Source of the DNA: Eubacteriales bacterium
GTDB lineage: Bacteria; Bacillota; Clostridia; Oscillospirales; Butyricicoccaceae
DNA length: 64,000 nucleotides
NCBI GenBank assembly: GCA_030539335.1
Contig: JAUNSG010000003.1
Coordinates: forward strand, 62,001 to 126,000
Direction: 5' to 3'
A program made the translations under genes and the position numbers. The notes beneath the pieces were generated by a model. The model did not search any database and was not told the origin of the DNA. It saw only the letters and a program-made list of their open reading frames with translations. Shown in pieces: positions 26,507 to 35,113 of this stretch. Every line of letters starts with the position of its first letter. The stretch's first letter is position 1.

Positions 26507-26529
26507 GGGAGCTGTTTCCAAACTGTTCC

Positions 26530-26558
26530 TTGTCAGGGAGGGGAAACCTATGTATAAT
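26530..26558 (+). promoter_or_regulatory. Promoter of the first VanW gene
   Basis: TTGTCA (26530-26535), a 17-base spacer and TATAAT (26553-26558). The spacer end CTATG directly before TATAAT resembles the promoter of the second VanW gene. Confidence 0.85.
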
Positions 26559-26592
26559 GAGGGTATAAAAATCGAAAGGGGTTGATTCTTTT

Positions 26593-27882
26593 ATGAAGAA
26601 ACGATTTTTTGCGTTTTCTATGGCATTGTGTATGGCATTCACTTCCGTACCGGCCATTGCAGTAGAAAACAGCAGAGTTGTCATTGCAGATGAGCAGGGG
26701 GTTACGTTACCGGTACAGGCGAACCTTGCGCTCAAGGGGGACACCAAGGCGTACATCGGCAAGGACATGACGATGAAGGCAACCGTAACCGGCCTGAGCG
26801 GGGCGGTTACCGGTGTGACGGTAGCATGGACCGTCAATGGCAAGCGGGTAGAGGTGAAGTCCGGACAGACCATCCAGAATGGCGATGTGCTGACCCTGAC
26901 CTATGCGCTGCCGCAGTCGACGACGGCAAAGTCCAATATCGTACAGGTGACGCTGACACAGGGAAGCACAACTCTGGGATCGGCAAGCACGAAGGTGACT
27001 ACGCTCTTTGGCTTTTCCGGCGCGACAATGACGCTGTCCAAGAGCTCGCATGTGACAGTGGGCAATACCCGCCGCGTCAAGGTGACGCTCAAGAAGCTCG
27101 CAGCAAACCTGAAGGTCTCCTATCAGTGGTATGTGGATGGCAAGAAGGTATCCAGTGCAAAGGGCACCAAGACGCTGAAGAAGGGAACCAATACGCTCAC
27201 ATATAGCTATAAGGCGAAAACGAGCGGCAAGCATACGGTCTCGCTCGTGCTCACAAGCAGCGATGGGAAGGTCTCCGTTACTTCTCCGGTCAAGGAGCTG
27301 ACGGTACACAAGAAGTATGCGAAGACGCTGGCAAGCTACACGACGCAGTTTGCCGCCTCGAATACGAACCGTTCGACCAATCTCCGGATTGCGATAAAAG
27401 CCATCAATGGTAAGGTTGTTCAGCCGGGCAAGACATTCTCGCTCAACAGTGCAACCGGACGTCGTACGGCGGCGAAGGGCTACAAGAAGGCAATCATTTT
27501 TGTAAACGGCAAACAGGTGTATGATTTGGCAGGCGGAGTTTGCCAGGTATCCTCCACGCTGTTCAATGCGGCCCTGTTGTCCAATATGACAATCGTACAG
27601 CGTCATAACCATTCCGCTTCGGTTACGTATGTGCCGAAGGGCCGTGATGCAGCGGTAGCGTACGATGCCGGTAAGGACTTTAAGTTTAAGAACAATCTGA
27701 GCGTACCGGTGAAAATTGTTGCAACCTATAATTCCAGCGGCTCGATCACCATCAAGATCAAGGCGGATTACGGCACTTCGTATAAAAAGCCGAAGCTGAA
27801 AGTAACCCGCTCGAACGGCAAATGGACACTGCGTCGCACCGTGAACGGCAAGGTGAACTATACGACCACAAGCATACATTAA
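26593..27882 (+). CDS. Secreted VanW-domain protein, paralogue 1
   Basis: The product is 429 residues. A signal peptide (MKKRFFAFSMALCMAF, cleavage likely after VPAIA near residue 22) is followed by two Ig-like beta regions (about 40-145 and 145-240; the second with YQWYVDGKKVSSAKGTK). The VanW domain occupies about residues 260-395: NLRIAIKAINGKVVQPGKTFSLN, then GGVCQVSSTLFNAALLSN and RHNHSASVTYVPKGRDAAV. VanW occurs in vancomycin clusters and in many clostridial wall proteins; its activity is unknown, and a role at peptidoglycan is inferred. The C-terminal 35 residues are basic. A close paralogue follows directly. Confidence 0.88.
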   Translation: MKKRFFAFSMALCMAFTSVPAIAVENSRVVIADEQGVTLPVQANLALKGDTKAYIGKDMTMKATVTGLSGAVTGVTVAWTVNGKRVEVKSGQTIQNGDVLTLTYALPQSTTAKSNIVQVTLTQGSTTLGSASTKVTTLFGFSGATMTLSKSSHVTVGNTRRVKVTLKKLAANLKVSYQWYVDGKKVSSAKGTKTLKKGTNTLTYSYKAKTSGKHTVSLVLTSSDGKVSVTSPVKELTVHKKYAKTLASYTTQFAASNTNRSTNLRIAIKAINGKVVQPGKTFSLNSATGRRTAAKGYKKAIIFVNGKQVYDLAGGVCQVSSTLFNAALLSNMTIVQRHNHSASVTYVPKGRDAAVAYDAGKDFKFKNNLSVPVKIVATYNSSGSITIKIKADYGTSYKKPKLKVTRSNGKWTLRRTVNGKVNYTTTSIH

Positions 27883-27918
27883 ATCGGATTTGTGGGAATG
27901 ATTCGAGTAAAATGGACA

Positions 27919-27960
27919 GCATCCCCGTGCGAGAGCTTTCATCGCGCGGGGATGCTTTTC
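27919..27960 (+). terminator. Terminator after VanW paralogue 1
   Basis: A 9-bp stem (27919-27927 with 27947-27955), extended by further GC pairs, is followed by TTTTCTC. Confidence 0.85.
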
Positions 27961-27988
27961 TCTTATATAAATTTTTGGAAGGGAATCC

Positions 27989-28017
27989 TTGTTCGATGAG
28001 AAAATATCATGTATAAT
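27989..28017 (+). promoter_or_regulatory. Promoter of the second VanW gene
   Basis: TTGTTC (27989-27994), a 17-base spacer ending in CATG and TATAAT (28012-28017). Confidence 0.8.
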
Positions 28018-28051
28018 ATACGTATTCCACAAACAAAGGGAGCTTGATTTT

Positions 28052-29365
28052 ATGAAGAGAAGATTGTTGGCATTTTCCATGGCGCTATGTCTGTCCCTTT
28101 CTTCGGTGCCGGCGTTCGCACTGGAGAATGGATCGGCGCAAAGCCGCGTTACGATTGCAGAGGAACAGACCGGTGTGACTGCACCAGAGCAGACCATAGC
28201 GGTTCCGACTATTGCACTCAGCGGCAGCACGGAAGCCTATGTCGGCAAAGACATGACCATGAAGGCAACGGTTACCGGCCTCAGTGAGACAGCGACCAAT
28301 GTGACGGTCGTCTGGACGGTGAATCAAAAGACCGTACAATCCACACCGGCACAGACGGTACAGAATGGGTCCTCTTTGACGATGAAGTATACGTTGCCGA
28401 CCACGACCAAGACGACAACGAATTCGGTTGCTGTGACCCTCAAGCAGGGAGCGACGGTGCTGGCAACGGCGAGTACACAGGTGAAAACACTGTTTGGTTT
28501 CCAGAACGCTGCATTTACCGCTTCCGGCACAACGGATGTTACTGTTGGAAAGGCAAGCACAGTTTCCATGAAACTGACTGGTTTGAAGGCGAGCATCAAG
28601 GGAACCTATCAGTGGTATGTGGATGGCAAGGCCGTTTCCAATGCCAAGGGGACCACGACATTTAAGAATAAACAGACCCTCAAGTATTCGTATAAGCCAA
28701 CCAAAACGGGGACACATAAGGTCAAATTAGTGATTAAGAGCACAGATGGCAAGGTGTCGCTGACGTCTCCGGTCAAGAAGATATCGGCACACCAGAAGTA
28801 TGCGAAGACTCTGGGAAGCTATACCACTTATTTCACCACGTCCAACCGCAACCGCTGTACCAATATGCGCTTGGTGATCAAGGCCATCAATGGCAAAGTG
28901 ATTCAGCCTGGAAAGACCTTCTCTCTAAATAGTACAACAGGAAGACGCAATGCATCCAGAGGATATAAGAGATCAATTGTTTTCTCAGGAAGTAGACAGG
29001 TATATGGATACGGCGGCGGAACCTGTCAAGTTGTATCGACGTTGTTTAATGCCGTCCTGCTGTCCAATATGACGATTAAGGAGCGGCATAATCATTCCTT
29101 GCCGGTGACGTATATCGCAAAGGGCCGTGACGCTGCAGTCGGTACTAGGAAGGATTTTAAGTTCAAGAATAATCTGAGTGTCCCGGTGAAGATCGTTGCG
29201 ACGTACAATTCCAGAGGCTCCATTACAATAAAGCTCAAGGCAGACTATGAGGCGACGAATAAAAAGGTAACGCTGAAGGTATCGCGTTCCAGTGGATATT
29301 ATCGTTATATTTTGCGCCGCTACGTCAACAAAAAAGTGAATTATACGACAAAGAGCAGACATTAA
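28052..29365 (+). CDS. Secreted VanW-domain protein, paralogue 2
   Basis: The product is 437 residues with the same layout as the gene before it: signal peptide (SMALCLSLSSVPAFA), two Ig-like regions (the second with TYQWYVDGKAVSNAKGT) and a VanW domain with NMRLVIKAINGKVIQPGKTF and GGTCQVVSTLFNAVLLSN. The spacing of the conserved blocks is nearly the same, so this is a tandem duplication. The start at 28052 was preferred to 27989 because an AAAGGGAGC site precedes it and it opens the signal peptide. Each copy has its own promoter and terminator, so they may be expressed differently. Confidence 0.88.
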   Translation: MKRRLLAFSMALCLSLSSVPAFALENGSAQSRVTIAEEQTGVTAPEQTIAVPTIALSGSTEAYVGKDMTMKATVTGLSETATNVTVVWTVNQKTVQSTPAQTVQNGSSLTMKYTLPTTTKTTTNSVAVTLKQGATVLATASTQVKTLFGFQNAAFTASGTTDVTVGKASTVSMKLTGLKASIKGTYQWYVDGKAVSNAKGTTTFKNKQTLKYSYKPTKTGTHKVKLVIKSTDGKVSLTSPVKKISAHQKYAKTLGSYTTYFTTSNRNRCTNMRLVIKAINGKVIQPGKTFSLNSTTGRRNASRGYKRSIVFSGSRQVYGYGGGTCQVVSTLFNAVLLSNMTIKERHNHSLPVTYIAKGRDAAVGTRKDFKFKNNLSVPVKIVATYNSRGSITIKLKADYEATNKKVTLKVSRSSGYYRYILRRYVNKKVNYTTKSRH

Positions 29366-29386
29366 TTTGTTTTGTTGAAAAAATAC

Positions 29387-29423
29387 AGCCCCATGCGGAG
29401 GATTTCTCCCGCATGGGGCTTTT
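29387..29423 (+). terminator. Terminator after VanW paralogue 2
   Basis: A 12-bp stem (29387-29398 with 29409-29420) ends in TTTT. It also has an A-run on its left. Confidence 0.85.
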
Positions 29424-29433
29424 GCGGTCGGCA

Positions 29434-29462
29434 ATGACATTTGATGAAAAACGTGGTATACT
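29434..29462 (+). promoter_or_regulatory. Promoter of the AEC transporter gene
   Basis: ATGACA (29434-29439), a 17-base spacer and TATACT (29457-29462). Confidence 0.7.
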
Positions 29463-29494
29463 GAAGAATCATGGGACAAAGGAGGAGAGACGAA

Positions 29495-30418
29495 ATGCAG
29501 GAGGTATTTGGACAACTGCTGGTCTTGCTGGTGCTGCTGGTCGTCGGCGTGATCCTCGGAAGACGTGGATTGATGCGGGAGCCGTTTCTCGGACAGCTCA
29601 ATTCCTTTGTCATTCGTGTCACGATGCCGCTGCTGATTTTGTCCTCTATGGATAAGTCCTTTTCGGTTGAACTGCTGCACAACAGCTTGTGGCTGATTTT
29701 CATTTCCGGCTGCTGTTTTGCCGCAGTGATTCTTGGGTTGGAAGTCTGGAGCCGCATCTCGAAAATCGAGCCGCACAGATTGGGGTTGTATCAATTCCTG
29801 ATCTTACTGGGCAATACGGCCTTCATGGGGTATCCGGTCATCCAGGCGATCTATGGCGACACGGGTGTATTCTATGCCTCGATGTTTAACATCTGGCACA
29901 ATGTCATCATGTTCTCTTATGCGCTCAGCCTGCTGCAGCGCGGGAAGAAAATCCAATGGGGAAAGCTGCTGCGCAACAATGGCATGATTGCAACCCTGCT
30001 TGGTTTTGTGCTTTTTCTCTGTCCGTTCACGCTGCCCTATGTACTGCACCGGCCGATGGAATGGGTGGGAGATATGACCATTCCGCTGTGTCTGTTGATT
30101 GTCGGGGGGCGGATGAGCGCATCTCCATGGAAGGAGCTGATACAGCCGCGTGCCATTTGGGTGACGTCTTTGGTGCGGCTGGTGTTGTTCCCGCTGATTT
30201 TGCTTCCGGGGCTCCTGCTGTTGGGGCTTCCAGAGATCTTAATCGTCATTCCAGTGATTGTCTTTTCCACGCCGGTGGCGCTGACCGCCGGAGCGCTCGC
30301 GCAGGAATATGGAGGCGATGAGGAGATTGCCTCCCGGGCGGTGGTACTCAGCAATCTGCTGTCGATCGTAACCATGACGGTTGTGGTATTTGCCTTGGAA
30401 GTACTCGTCATTGGATAA
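29495..30418 (+). CDS. AEC family transporter
   Basis: The product is 307 residues and almost entirely hydrophobic, with about ten transmembrane helices in two halves. It matches the auxin efflux carrier family: LNSFVIRVTMPLLILSSM in the first half, LLGNTAFMGYPVIQAIYGD in the middle and a C-terminal domain containing VFSTPVALTAGALAQEYGGD. Bacterial members transport organic acids such as malate or unknown metabolites. The ATG at 29495 follows AAAGGAGGAGA, so I prefer it over the ATG at 29471. It stands alone, so the substrate cannot be inferred. Confidence 0.9.
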   Translation: MQEVFGQLLVLLVLLVVGVILGRRGLMREPFLGQLNSFVIRVTMPLLILSSMDKSFSVELLHNSLWLIFISGCCFAAVILGLEVWSRISKIEPHRLGLYQFLILLGNTAFMGYPVIQAIYGDTGVFYASMFNIWHNVIMFSYALSLLQRGKKIQWGKLLRNNGMIATLLGFVLFLCPFTLPYVLHRPMEWVGDMTIPLCLLIVGGRMSASPWKELIQPRAIWVTSLVRLVLFPLILLPGLLLLGLPEILIVIPVIVFSTPVALTAGALAQEYGGDEEIASRAVVLSNLLSIVTMTVVVFALEVLVIG

Positions 30419-30426
30419 TATTCCGC

Positions 30427-30472
30427 AAAAACGAACCCGGATGGCATCGGCGCTGTGCCGATATCATCCGGG
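30427..30472 (-). terminator. Terminator of the FnIII-like surface protein gene
   Basis: On the minus strand an 8-bp stem (30472-30465 with 30443-30436) with further inner pairs is followed by GTTTTT. It may also slow transcription from the convergent AEC gene. Confidence 0.7.
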
Positions 30473-30478
30473 AATATT

Positions 30479-31438
30479 CTATTTCTTGGTTTTTACTTTT
30501 TTGACGGCAGACCACGCGGAATAGTAGTTTTTGGATGTTCCGTTTTCTTTGACGGTTTTGTAGGTGCGAATGCGTACATAATAGGTTTTCTTTGCCGAAA
30601 GCTTGGAGATCACGGCGGATGTTGTTGCGGTTTTCGGGAATTTTTTGGTCTTGGCCTTGGTAAATGTCCGGTTGGCTGCATAGGAGATCTGATATCCGGT
30701 GACCTGTGTCTGACGGCGCACCCAGCGGGCAGAAAAGCCTTTGGAGCGCGCTTTGACTGTTTTGATCTCGGTAGACCGTGGGGCAACCGAGAACGATGCG
30801 GCCTTGGAGAGCGTGCCGGAATACTGGCTGCCGCGGAATTTGACCGATAGGTAGTATGTGCCGACCTTGCTGCTCGTCTTGGGATAGGTCACGGTGTAAT
30901 GGGATGAGGCGATGACAGCGCCCGTGCTGTCGGTAACGGTCACCGATGGCTTTTTGGATTTCCCGTTGTAGGAATACTTGGTGCGGGACAGTGCTGCCTT
31001 TTTGGGACGGGCGATTTCCGTTGTCTGTCGTTCGCCGCAGTTGTCGCACTGATAGACCAGCAGACCGGCAAGCGATGGTGTTGCCTTGGTGAGGCTTTCT
31101 TTGGTGAGCTTGTGACCAGTTTTGGGAAGGATGACGGATTTTGTCTCCGGATTGGTCAGCGTGCCGCCATCCAGTGTGACGGTTGCCGTATAGACATCCG
31201 CTCCATCTTCCGTACAGGTGGCTGCGATACGTTTGGTGGTCACCGAACACGGAAGTGTCAGCGGCCCATCGGGACAGTCCGGGGAAGAGCAGGTGAAGGT
31301 CGCCGTACAGGAATACGGCGCACGGGATGACCAGTGGTACACCGGTGTGTTGTACAGATGAGTATGTGCTGCCCGCGCAGACGACGGGAGAAGGAACACA
31401 AGAATGCCGCACAACAGGGGCAATCGACAGCGCTTCAT
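30479..31438 (-). CDS. Secreted protein with Ig-like and FnIII-like domains
   Basis: The product is 319 residues. A signal peptide (hydrophobic core LPLLCGILVFLLPSSARA) is followed by a Cys-containing region (two closely spaced pairs, then one CDNCG motif near residue 130). An Ig-like domain (about 145-225, RPKKAALSRTKYSYNGKSKK) and a C-terminal FnIII-like domain (about 226-319, TYYVRIRTYKTV) follow. The last two align well with the protein at 727-2670, and the CDNCG part may be a single degenerate copy of its CxxC repeat. AAAGGAGG precedes the start. It is probably a surface-exposed or released protein; no wall anchor is visible. Confidence 0.82.
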   Translation of the reverse strand: MKRCRLPLLCGILVFLLPSSARAAHTHLYNTPVYHWSSRAPYSCTATFTCSSPDCPDGPLTLPCSVTTKRIAATCTEDGADVYTATVTLDGGTLTNPETKSVILPKTGHKLTKESLTKATPSLAGLLVYQCDNCGERQTTEIARPKKAALSRTKYSYNGKSKKPSVTVTDSTGAVIASSHYTVTYPKTSSKVGTYYLSVKFRGSQYSGTLSKAASFSVAPRSTEIKTVKARSKGFSARWVRRQTQVTGYQISYAANRTFTKAKTKKFPKTATTSAVISKLSAKKTYYVRIRTYKTVKENGTSKNYYSAWSAVKKVKTKK

Positions 31439-31482
31439 AACAAACCGCCTCCTTTTCTCGACGGGATTCGCTGCTTTCTCTT

Positions 31483-31511
31483 ATGATAGCATTTCTGTCC
31501 GGCGAGCACAA
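31483..31511 (-). promoter_or_regulatory. Promoter of the FnIII-like surface protein gene
   Basis: On the minus strand, TTGTGC (31511-31506), a 17-base spacer and TATCAT (31488-31483). Confidence 0.65.
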
Positions 31512-31527
31512 GAAGGCGGAGAAAAAG

Positions 31528-32289
31528 TTAAAAGAACAGCTCCGAACACAGGCGGGCGGCGAACAGGAGCAGCACGATACAGATAATCGGTTTGACAAAG
31601 GCGGCACCTTTGGAGGTAAACAGGCGGGTGCCGAGATAACTTCCAGCGATGTTGAATGCACCGGCGGCAAGGCCGAGCGGAAGCAGGACAACGCCGCCGT
31701 GTAAAAAGACGACCAACGAGGTGATGTTGGTGGTCAGATTGATGACTTTGGTCGTTCCGGCGCTCTCGTTCAGTGAGACATGCGCCAGACCGGTGAGCAG
31801 GAGCATCAGGAAGGTTCCGGTTCCCGGGCCGTAAAACCCGTCGTAGACACCGGCGGTCAGTGCGATAAGCAGGCAGAGCACAAGCGTCCTGCGATAAGAA
31901 AACGGTGCTTTCGGATGCTCCAGGCTTTTGTTGCGCAAGACATAGACCGCAAGAAACGGCAGAAGGATCAGCATGATATATTTGATGCTTGTGGCATCCA
32001 CCGACAGGCTCAGATTGGCGCCCAAGGAGGAACCGAAGACGGCGAAGACCGCACAGGGTGCGGCAATCCGCCAATGGATAAAGCCGCTCTTTCCATAGCG
32101 ATAGGTAGCCAGTGTCGTGCCCATGGCAGAGCTGAGTTTGTTGGTGCCGATGACGGTATGGACCGGAAGGCCGGCAAACAGATAGGCGGGAATGGAGATC
32201 AGTCCGCCGCCGCCGGCGACGGCGTCGACCAGACCGGCAAGGAATACCAGCGGGCAAACGATGAAGAACGTGAGCGGGGTCAGGTGCAT
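31528..32289 (-). CDS. TSUP (TauE/SafE) family permease
   Basis: The product is about 253 residues with some eight transmembrane helices. The N-terminal block LVDAVAGGGGLISIPAYL and the matching second-half block AGVYDGFYGPGTGTFLM are the two repeats of the TSUP family. Members export or import sulfite, sulfoacetate or other small sulfur and organic anions. The start at 32289 has a GAGGT site about 10 bases upstream; an extension to 32334 adds a poor segment. I see neither a clear terminator nor a sulfur gene nearby, so the substrate is open. Confidence 0.9.
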   Translation of the reverse strand: MHLTPLTFFIVCPLVFLAGLVDAVAGGGGLISIPAYLFAGLPVHTVIGTNKLSSAMGTTLATYRYGKSGFIHWRIAAPCAVFAVFGSSLGANLSLSVDATSIKYIMLILLPFLAVYVLRNKSLEHPKAPFSYRRTLVLCLLIALTAGVYDGFYGPGTGTFLMLLLTGLAHVSLNESAGTTKVINLTTNITSLVVFLHGGVVLLPLGLAAGAFNIAGSYLGTRLFTSKGAAFVKPIICIVLLLFAARLCSELFF

Positions 32290-32344
32290 AACAGAATACC
32301 TCGTGAAAAAAGTTAAAAAATGTCCGATTGCCACTATAACACAA

Positions 32345-32380
32345 AAAAACCTGTCCGTAAATGGGTACGGACAGGTTTTT
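32345..32380. terminator. Terminator of the nagA-ROK operon
   Basis: A perfect 15-bp stem (32345-32359 with 32366-32380) with A-run and T-run tails works in either direction. It ends the minus-strand nagA transcript and shields the TSUP gene. Confidence 0.92.
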
Positions 32381-32398
32381 GCTTGTATGGTTTACCAA

Positions 32399-33517
32399 TC
32401 AGACGGACTCCTCATATTTTTTGCCGCCGATGTAGACCGCTTCGAGGTTCAGATCCTTATCAAGAATCAGGAAGTCTGCCAGCTTTCCGGTCTCCAGCGA
32501 ACCGATCGTGTCGTCCTTGCGGATGGCACGGGCCGGTGTGATGGTTGCCGCAGCGACCGCTTTCTCGAGCGGGATGCCAAACGATACGACGTTCTGTACC
32601 GCCTTGAGCACGCTGATGGAGGAACCGGCCAGAGTGACCTCATCCATCAGGGTTGCCTTGCCGTTCTTCATGATGATCGGCTGACCGCCCAGGGTGTACT
32701 GACCGTCCGGCATGCCGGCGCAGCGCAGCGAATCGCTGATGAGTGTCAGCTTGTCGCCGTACAGCTGGAACATCATACGGATCACCGATGGATGGATGTG
32801 CAGGCCGTCGCAGATCAGCTCGACGGTTGCCCCTGCGTCATAGGCGGCCCCGATGACAGCCGGCTTGCGGTGATGCAGCGCATTCATGCCGTTGAACAGA
32901 TGCGTCGTATGGGAGGCGCCGTTTTGGTAGGCCTCCATCGCCGTGTCGTAATCGGCAATGGTGTGGCCGAGGGAAACCGTGCAGATCTTGGAGATCGCGC
33001 GGATGAACTCCATTGCACCCGGCTCCTCGCTGGCCACCGTGACCAGGCAGACCTGATTGCCGGATGCGGCGTTCAGACGGTGGAACATATCGATATCCGG
33101 CGCGTGGAGGTTTTCCGCCGCCTGCGCGCCGCGCTTGTCGTAGCAGAGGAAGGGACCTTCCAGATGGATGCCGACGCAGCGCGCGCCCTTGGTCTGGAAA
33201 TCGCGGATGGCATGCATCGCCGGAAGGAGGGTTTCCTCCTTGAGCGTCATGGTCGTCGGGCACCATGAGGTGACACCGTTGCGGGCGTAATAGGCCGACA
33301 TGGTTTCCAGCCCCTCTATGCTGCCGTCGCTCGCATCCTCCTGCATAGCGCCGTGGGTGTGGATGTCAATCAGGCCCGGGATGACGTATTTGTTGGTGGC
33401 GTTGATGTCTGCCGGCTTGTCGATCGAGCCGATTGCCTGAATGGTTTCGTTAAATTCCATATCGCCGACGGCAAACGTGCCGTCCGGCTGAAAGATCATA
33501 CCGTTTTTGAGAATCAT
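32399..33517 (-). CDS. nagA: N-acetylglucosamine-6-phosphate deacetylase
   Basis: This cytoplasmic amidohydrolase removes acetate from GlcNAc-6-phosphate, leading toward glycolysis or wall precursors. The 372 residues match the family. The metal site IPGLIDIHTHGA starts the barrel. Also visible are HLEGPFL (Glu ligand), SLGHTIADY, ATHLFNGMNALHHR-like THLFNGMNALHHRKP, and LISDSLRCAGMPDG with the catalytic Asp. It overlaps the upstream ROK gene by 4 bases. No nagB is next to it, so glucosamine-6-phosphate deaminase must be elsewhere. Confidence 0.94.
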   Translation of the reverse strand: MILKNGMIFQPDGTFAVGDMEFNETIQAIGSIDKPADINATNKYVIPGLIDIHTHGAMQEDASDGSIEGLETMSAYYARNGVTSWCPTTMTLKEETLLPAMHAIRDFQTKGARCVGIHLEGPFLCYDKRGAQAAENLHAPDIDMFHRLNAASGNQVCLVTVASEEPGAMEFIRAISKICTVSLGHTIADYDTAMEAYQNGASHTTHLFNGMNALHHRKPAVIGAAYDAGATVELICDGLHIHPSVIRMMFQLYGDKLTLISDSLRCAGMPDGQYTLGGQPIIMKNGKATLMDEVTLAGSSISVLKAVQNVVSFGIPLEKAVAAATITPARAIRKDDTIGSLETGKLADFLILDKDLNLEAVYIGGKKYEESV

Positions 33518-34902
33518 GCGGTTACCTCCGGGAGACTTGCCGCCGCCATGGACTGGCCGACACGGCGGAATTTTTCATCCGGCAGCAGCAGCTCGAGCTG
33601 TGCATATTCCGGATACTCGGTTTCGAGAACACGGCGGGCGCGGTTCAGGACGATCTCGCCGCCCTCGCCGGACATGACGCGGCCGAGCAGCAGCGCACTG
33701 GTGCAGCCGTACAGGTCGCAGTACAGGGCGAGGGTGTGGCCGAGGTAGACACCGATGGAATCATAGATGTCCGTTACCGCCGGATCGCCGGCCTCCATGT
33801 GCTTCTGGATCTCCACCAGCTTTTCGGCCAGCGTCAGCTCGTCCGACAGCGCGATTCCAGCCGCCGGGGCCAGCTTGAGGACACCGTCCTGCGATAAGTA
33901 CTTGACGCCGCAGCCGATATCGCCCGACCACTCGTCCGCCATCGCCTTCGGATTGGCGTCGATGGTCATGAACGCAAGCTCGTTGAACCAGCCGGTGATG
34001 TTGCCGGATGCATCGACAAAGCCGACCGCCTCGCTGGTACCCATCGAGATGCCGAGGATGTTGTTGCGCTCAAAGCTCATCGCACCGGCCAGCGCCGTGA
34101 CGTCACCGTCGTTGCAGACAGCCATCGGGACATCGCCGAAGCAGTCGTGCACCGTGCGGAGATAGATGTTCTTGATGGTCTTTTCGAACAGCTCCGGATC
34201 GGCCTCCTTGACCTTGTTATATACGTGGGAGACCATGGACTTGTTGTCCACAATGACGCCGGAGGCCGAGATGCCGACACCGTCGACCGACGGCATGTGC
34301 TCCGCCGCCTTTTTCAGCGAGTCGCAGATGAAGTCGTAGTGATACTGCGGATCGGAATTCAGCTTGGGCAGCCAGACGGTCTCGGTGCTGAACACGGTCT
34401 CACCGTCGATGACCGCCGAGACCTTCAGATCGCTTCCGCCGACGTCGAAGCCGATGCGGTTGCCGTTTGCGTGCTTGCCGATGGACTCCGAGCGGGTGTT
34501 TTCCTCCGGCACCTTGTCGCAGTAGAGGACTTCGAACGGGCGTTCAAAGACGCTCTCCATGAAGTCGCGGTCAAAGTCGCGGGCGCCGCCGACCGAATAG
34601 GCCGCACGGATGTCCTCATAGATGTCCTTGTCGCCGCTGATGTAGAAGCGGAAACCACCCTTCATCCAGAGTGCGGTCTTGACCAGGCGATGGATATAGT
34701 AGCGGTCTGCTTCCGCCATCTCCGGCGTGCCGTGGATGAAGGTATGATAGGTCGCGATCTGTCCGCCGGAACGCTCTACCGCAACATCAAACGGCTGGGT
34801 TGCGTCCTTGAGAAACGCGCGGTTAAATTGCAACAGCGGGATGAAATCCGGATCGAGCTTGGGTATGTTGCGAACCGGGATGTCAATTCCGTATAAATTC
34901 AT
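33514..34902 (-). CDS. ROK family protein with a long N-terminal extension
   Basis: The product is 462 residues. The ROK/ASKHA domain begins only at about residue 150 (RIGFDVGGSDLKVSAV) and continues with CNDGDVTALAGAM, GISMGTSEAVGFV and a C-terminal LLLGRVMSGEGG segment. The first 148 residues form an extra domain I do not recognise. The zinc motif of typical ROK proteins (CxCGxxGC) is missing; only GCG near DIGCGVKYL is present. It is co-transcribed with nagA, so a sugar such as GlcNAc or a related amino sugar is a sensible substrate. No DNA-binding helix-turn-helix is evident. The start at 34902 has ATGGAGGAA upstream. Confidence 0.8.
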   Translation of the reverse strand: MNLYGIDIPVRNIPKLDPDFIPLLQFNRAFLKDATQPFDVAVERSGGQIATYHTFIHGTPEMAEADRYYIHRLVKTALWMKGGFRFYISGDKDIYEDIRAAYSVGGARDFDRDFMESVFERPFEVLYCDKVPEENTRSESIGKHANGNRIGFDVGGSDLKVSAVIDGETVFSTETVWLPKLNSDPQYHYDFICDSLKKAAEHMPSVDGVGISASGVIVDNKSMVSHVYNKVKEADPELFEKTIKNIYLRTVHDCFGDVPMAVCNDGDVTALAGAMSFERNNILGISMGTSEAVGFVDASGNITGWFNELAFMTIDANPKAMADEWSGDIGCGVKYLSQDGVLKLAPAAGIALSDELTLAEKLVEIQKHMEAGDPAVTDIYDSIGVYLGHTLALYCDLYGCTSALLLGRVMSGEGGEIVLNRARRVLETEYPEYAQLELLLPDEKFRRVGQSMAAASLPEVTA

Positions 34903-34960
34903 AATTGTGTTCCTCCATACAATGAATTGGGGGTAGTATTGAAATAAATAATATTTTATA

Positions 34961-34989
34961 AGTATACCATACAATCGCAGGCTTGTCAT
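34961..34989 (-). promoter_or_regulatory. Promoter of the ROK-nagA operon
   Basis: On the minus strand, ATGACA (34989-34984), a 17-base spacer and TATACT (34966-34961), the same two hexamers as the AEC transporter promoter at 29434-29462. Confidence 0.7.
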
Positions 34990-35065
34990 CCGGTTCCGGG
35001 GTCGACAAGGGACGACAAAGGTGTAAAAAATTTGTGACCGAGCGCGATTTCCGGGGGAGAACGGA

Positions 35066-35104
35066 ATAAAAATGCGTGGTATCCCTGTGTGGGATATCAC
35101 GCAT
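35066..35104 (-). terminator. Terminator of the proBA operon
   Basis: On the minus strand a 14-bp stem (35104-35091 with 35085-35072, two G-T pairs) is followed by TTTTTATT. It lies 10 bases beyond the last gene. Confidence 0.88.
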
Positions 35105-35113
35105 GGTTTGCTT

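Noticed and set aside
24500..26521. Open frame of 673 codons antisense to panB, panC and panD
   Set aside because: The plus-strand genes are unmistakable; the antisense translation is Arg/His/Leu-rich and without family features.
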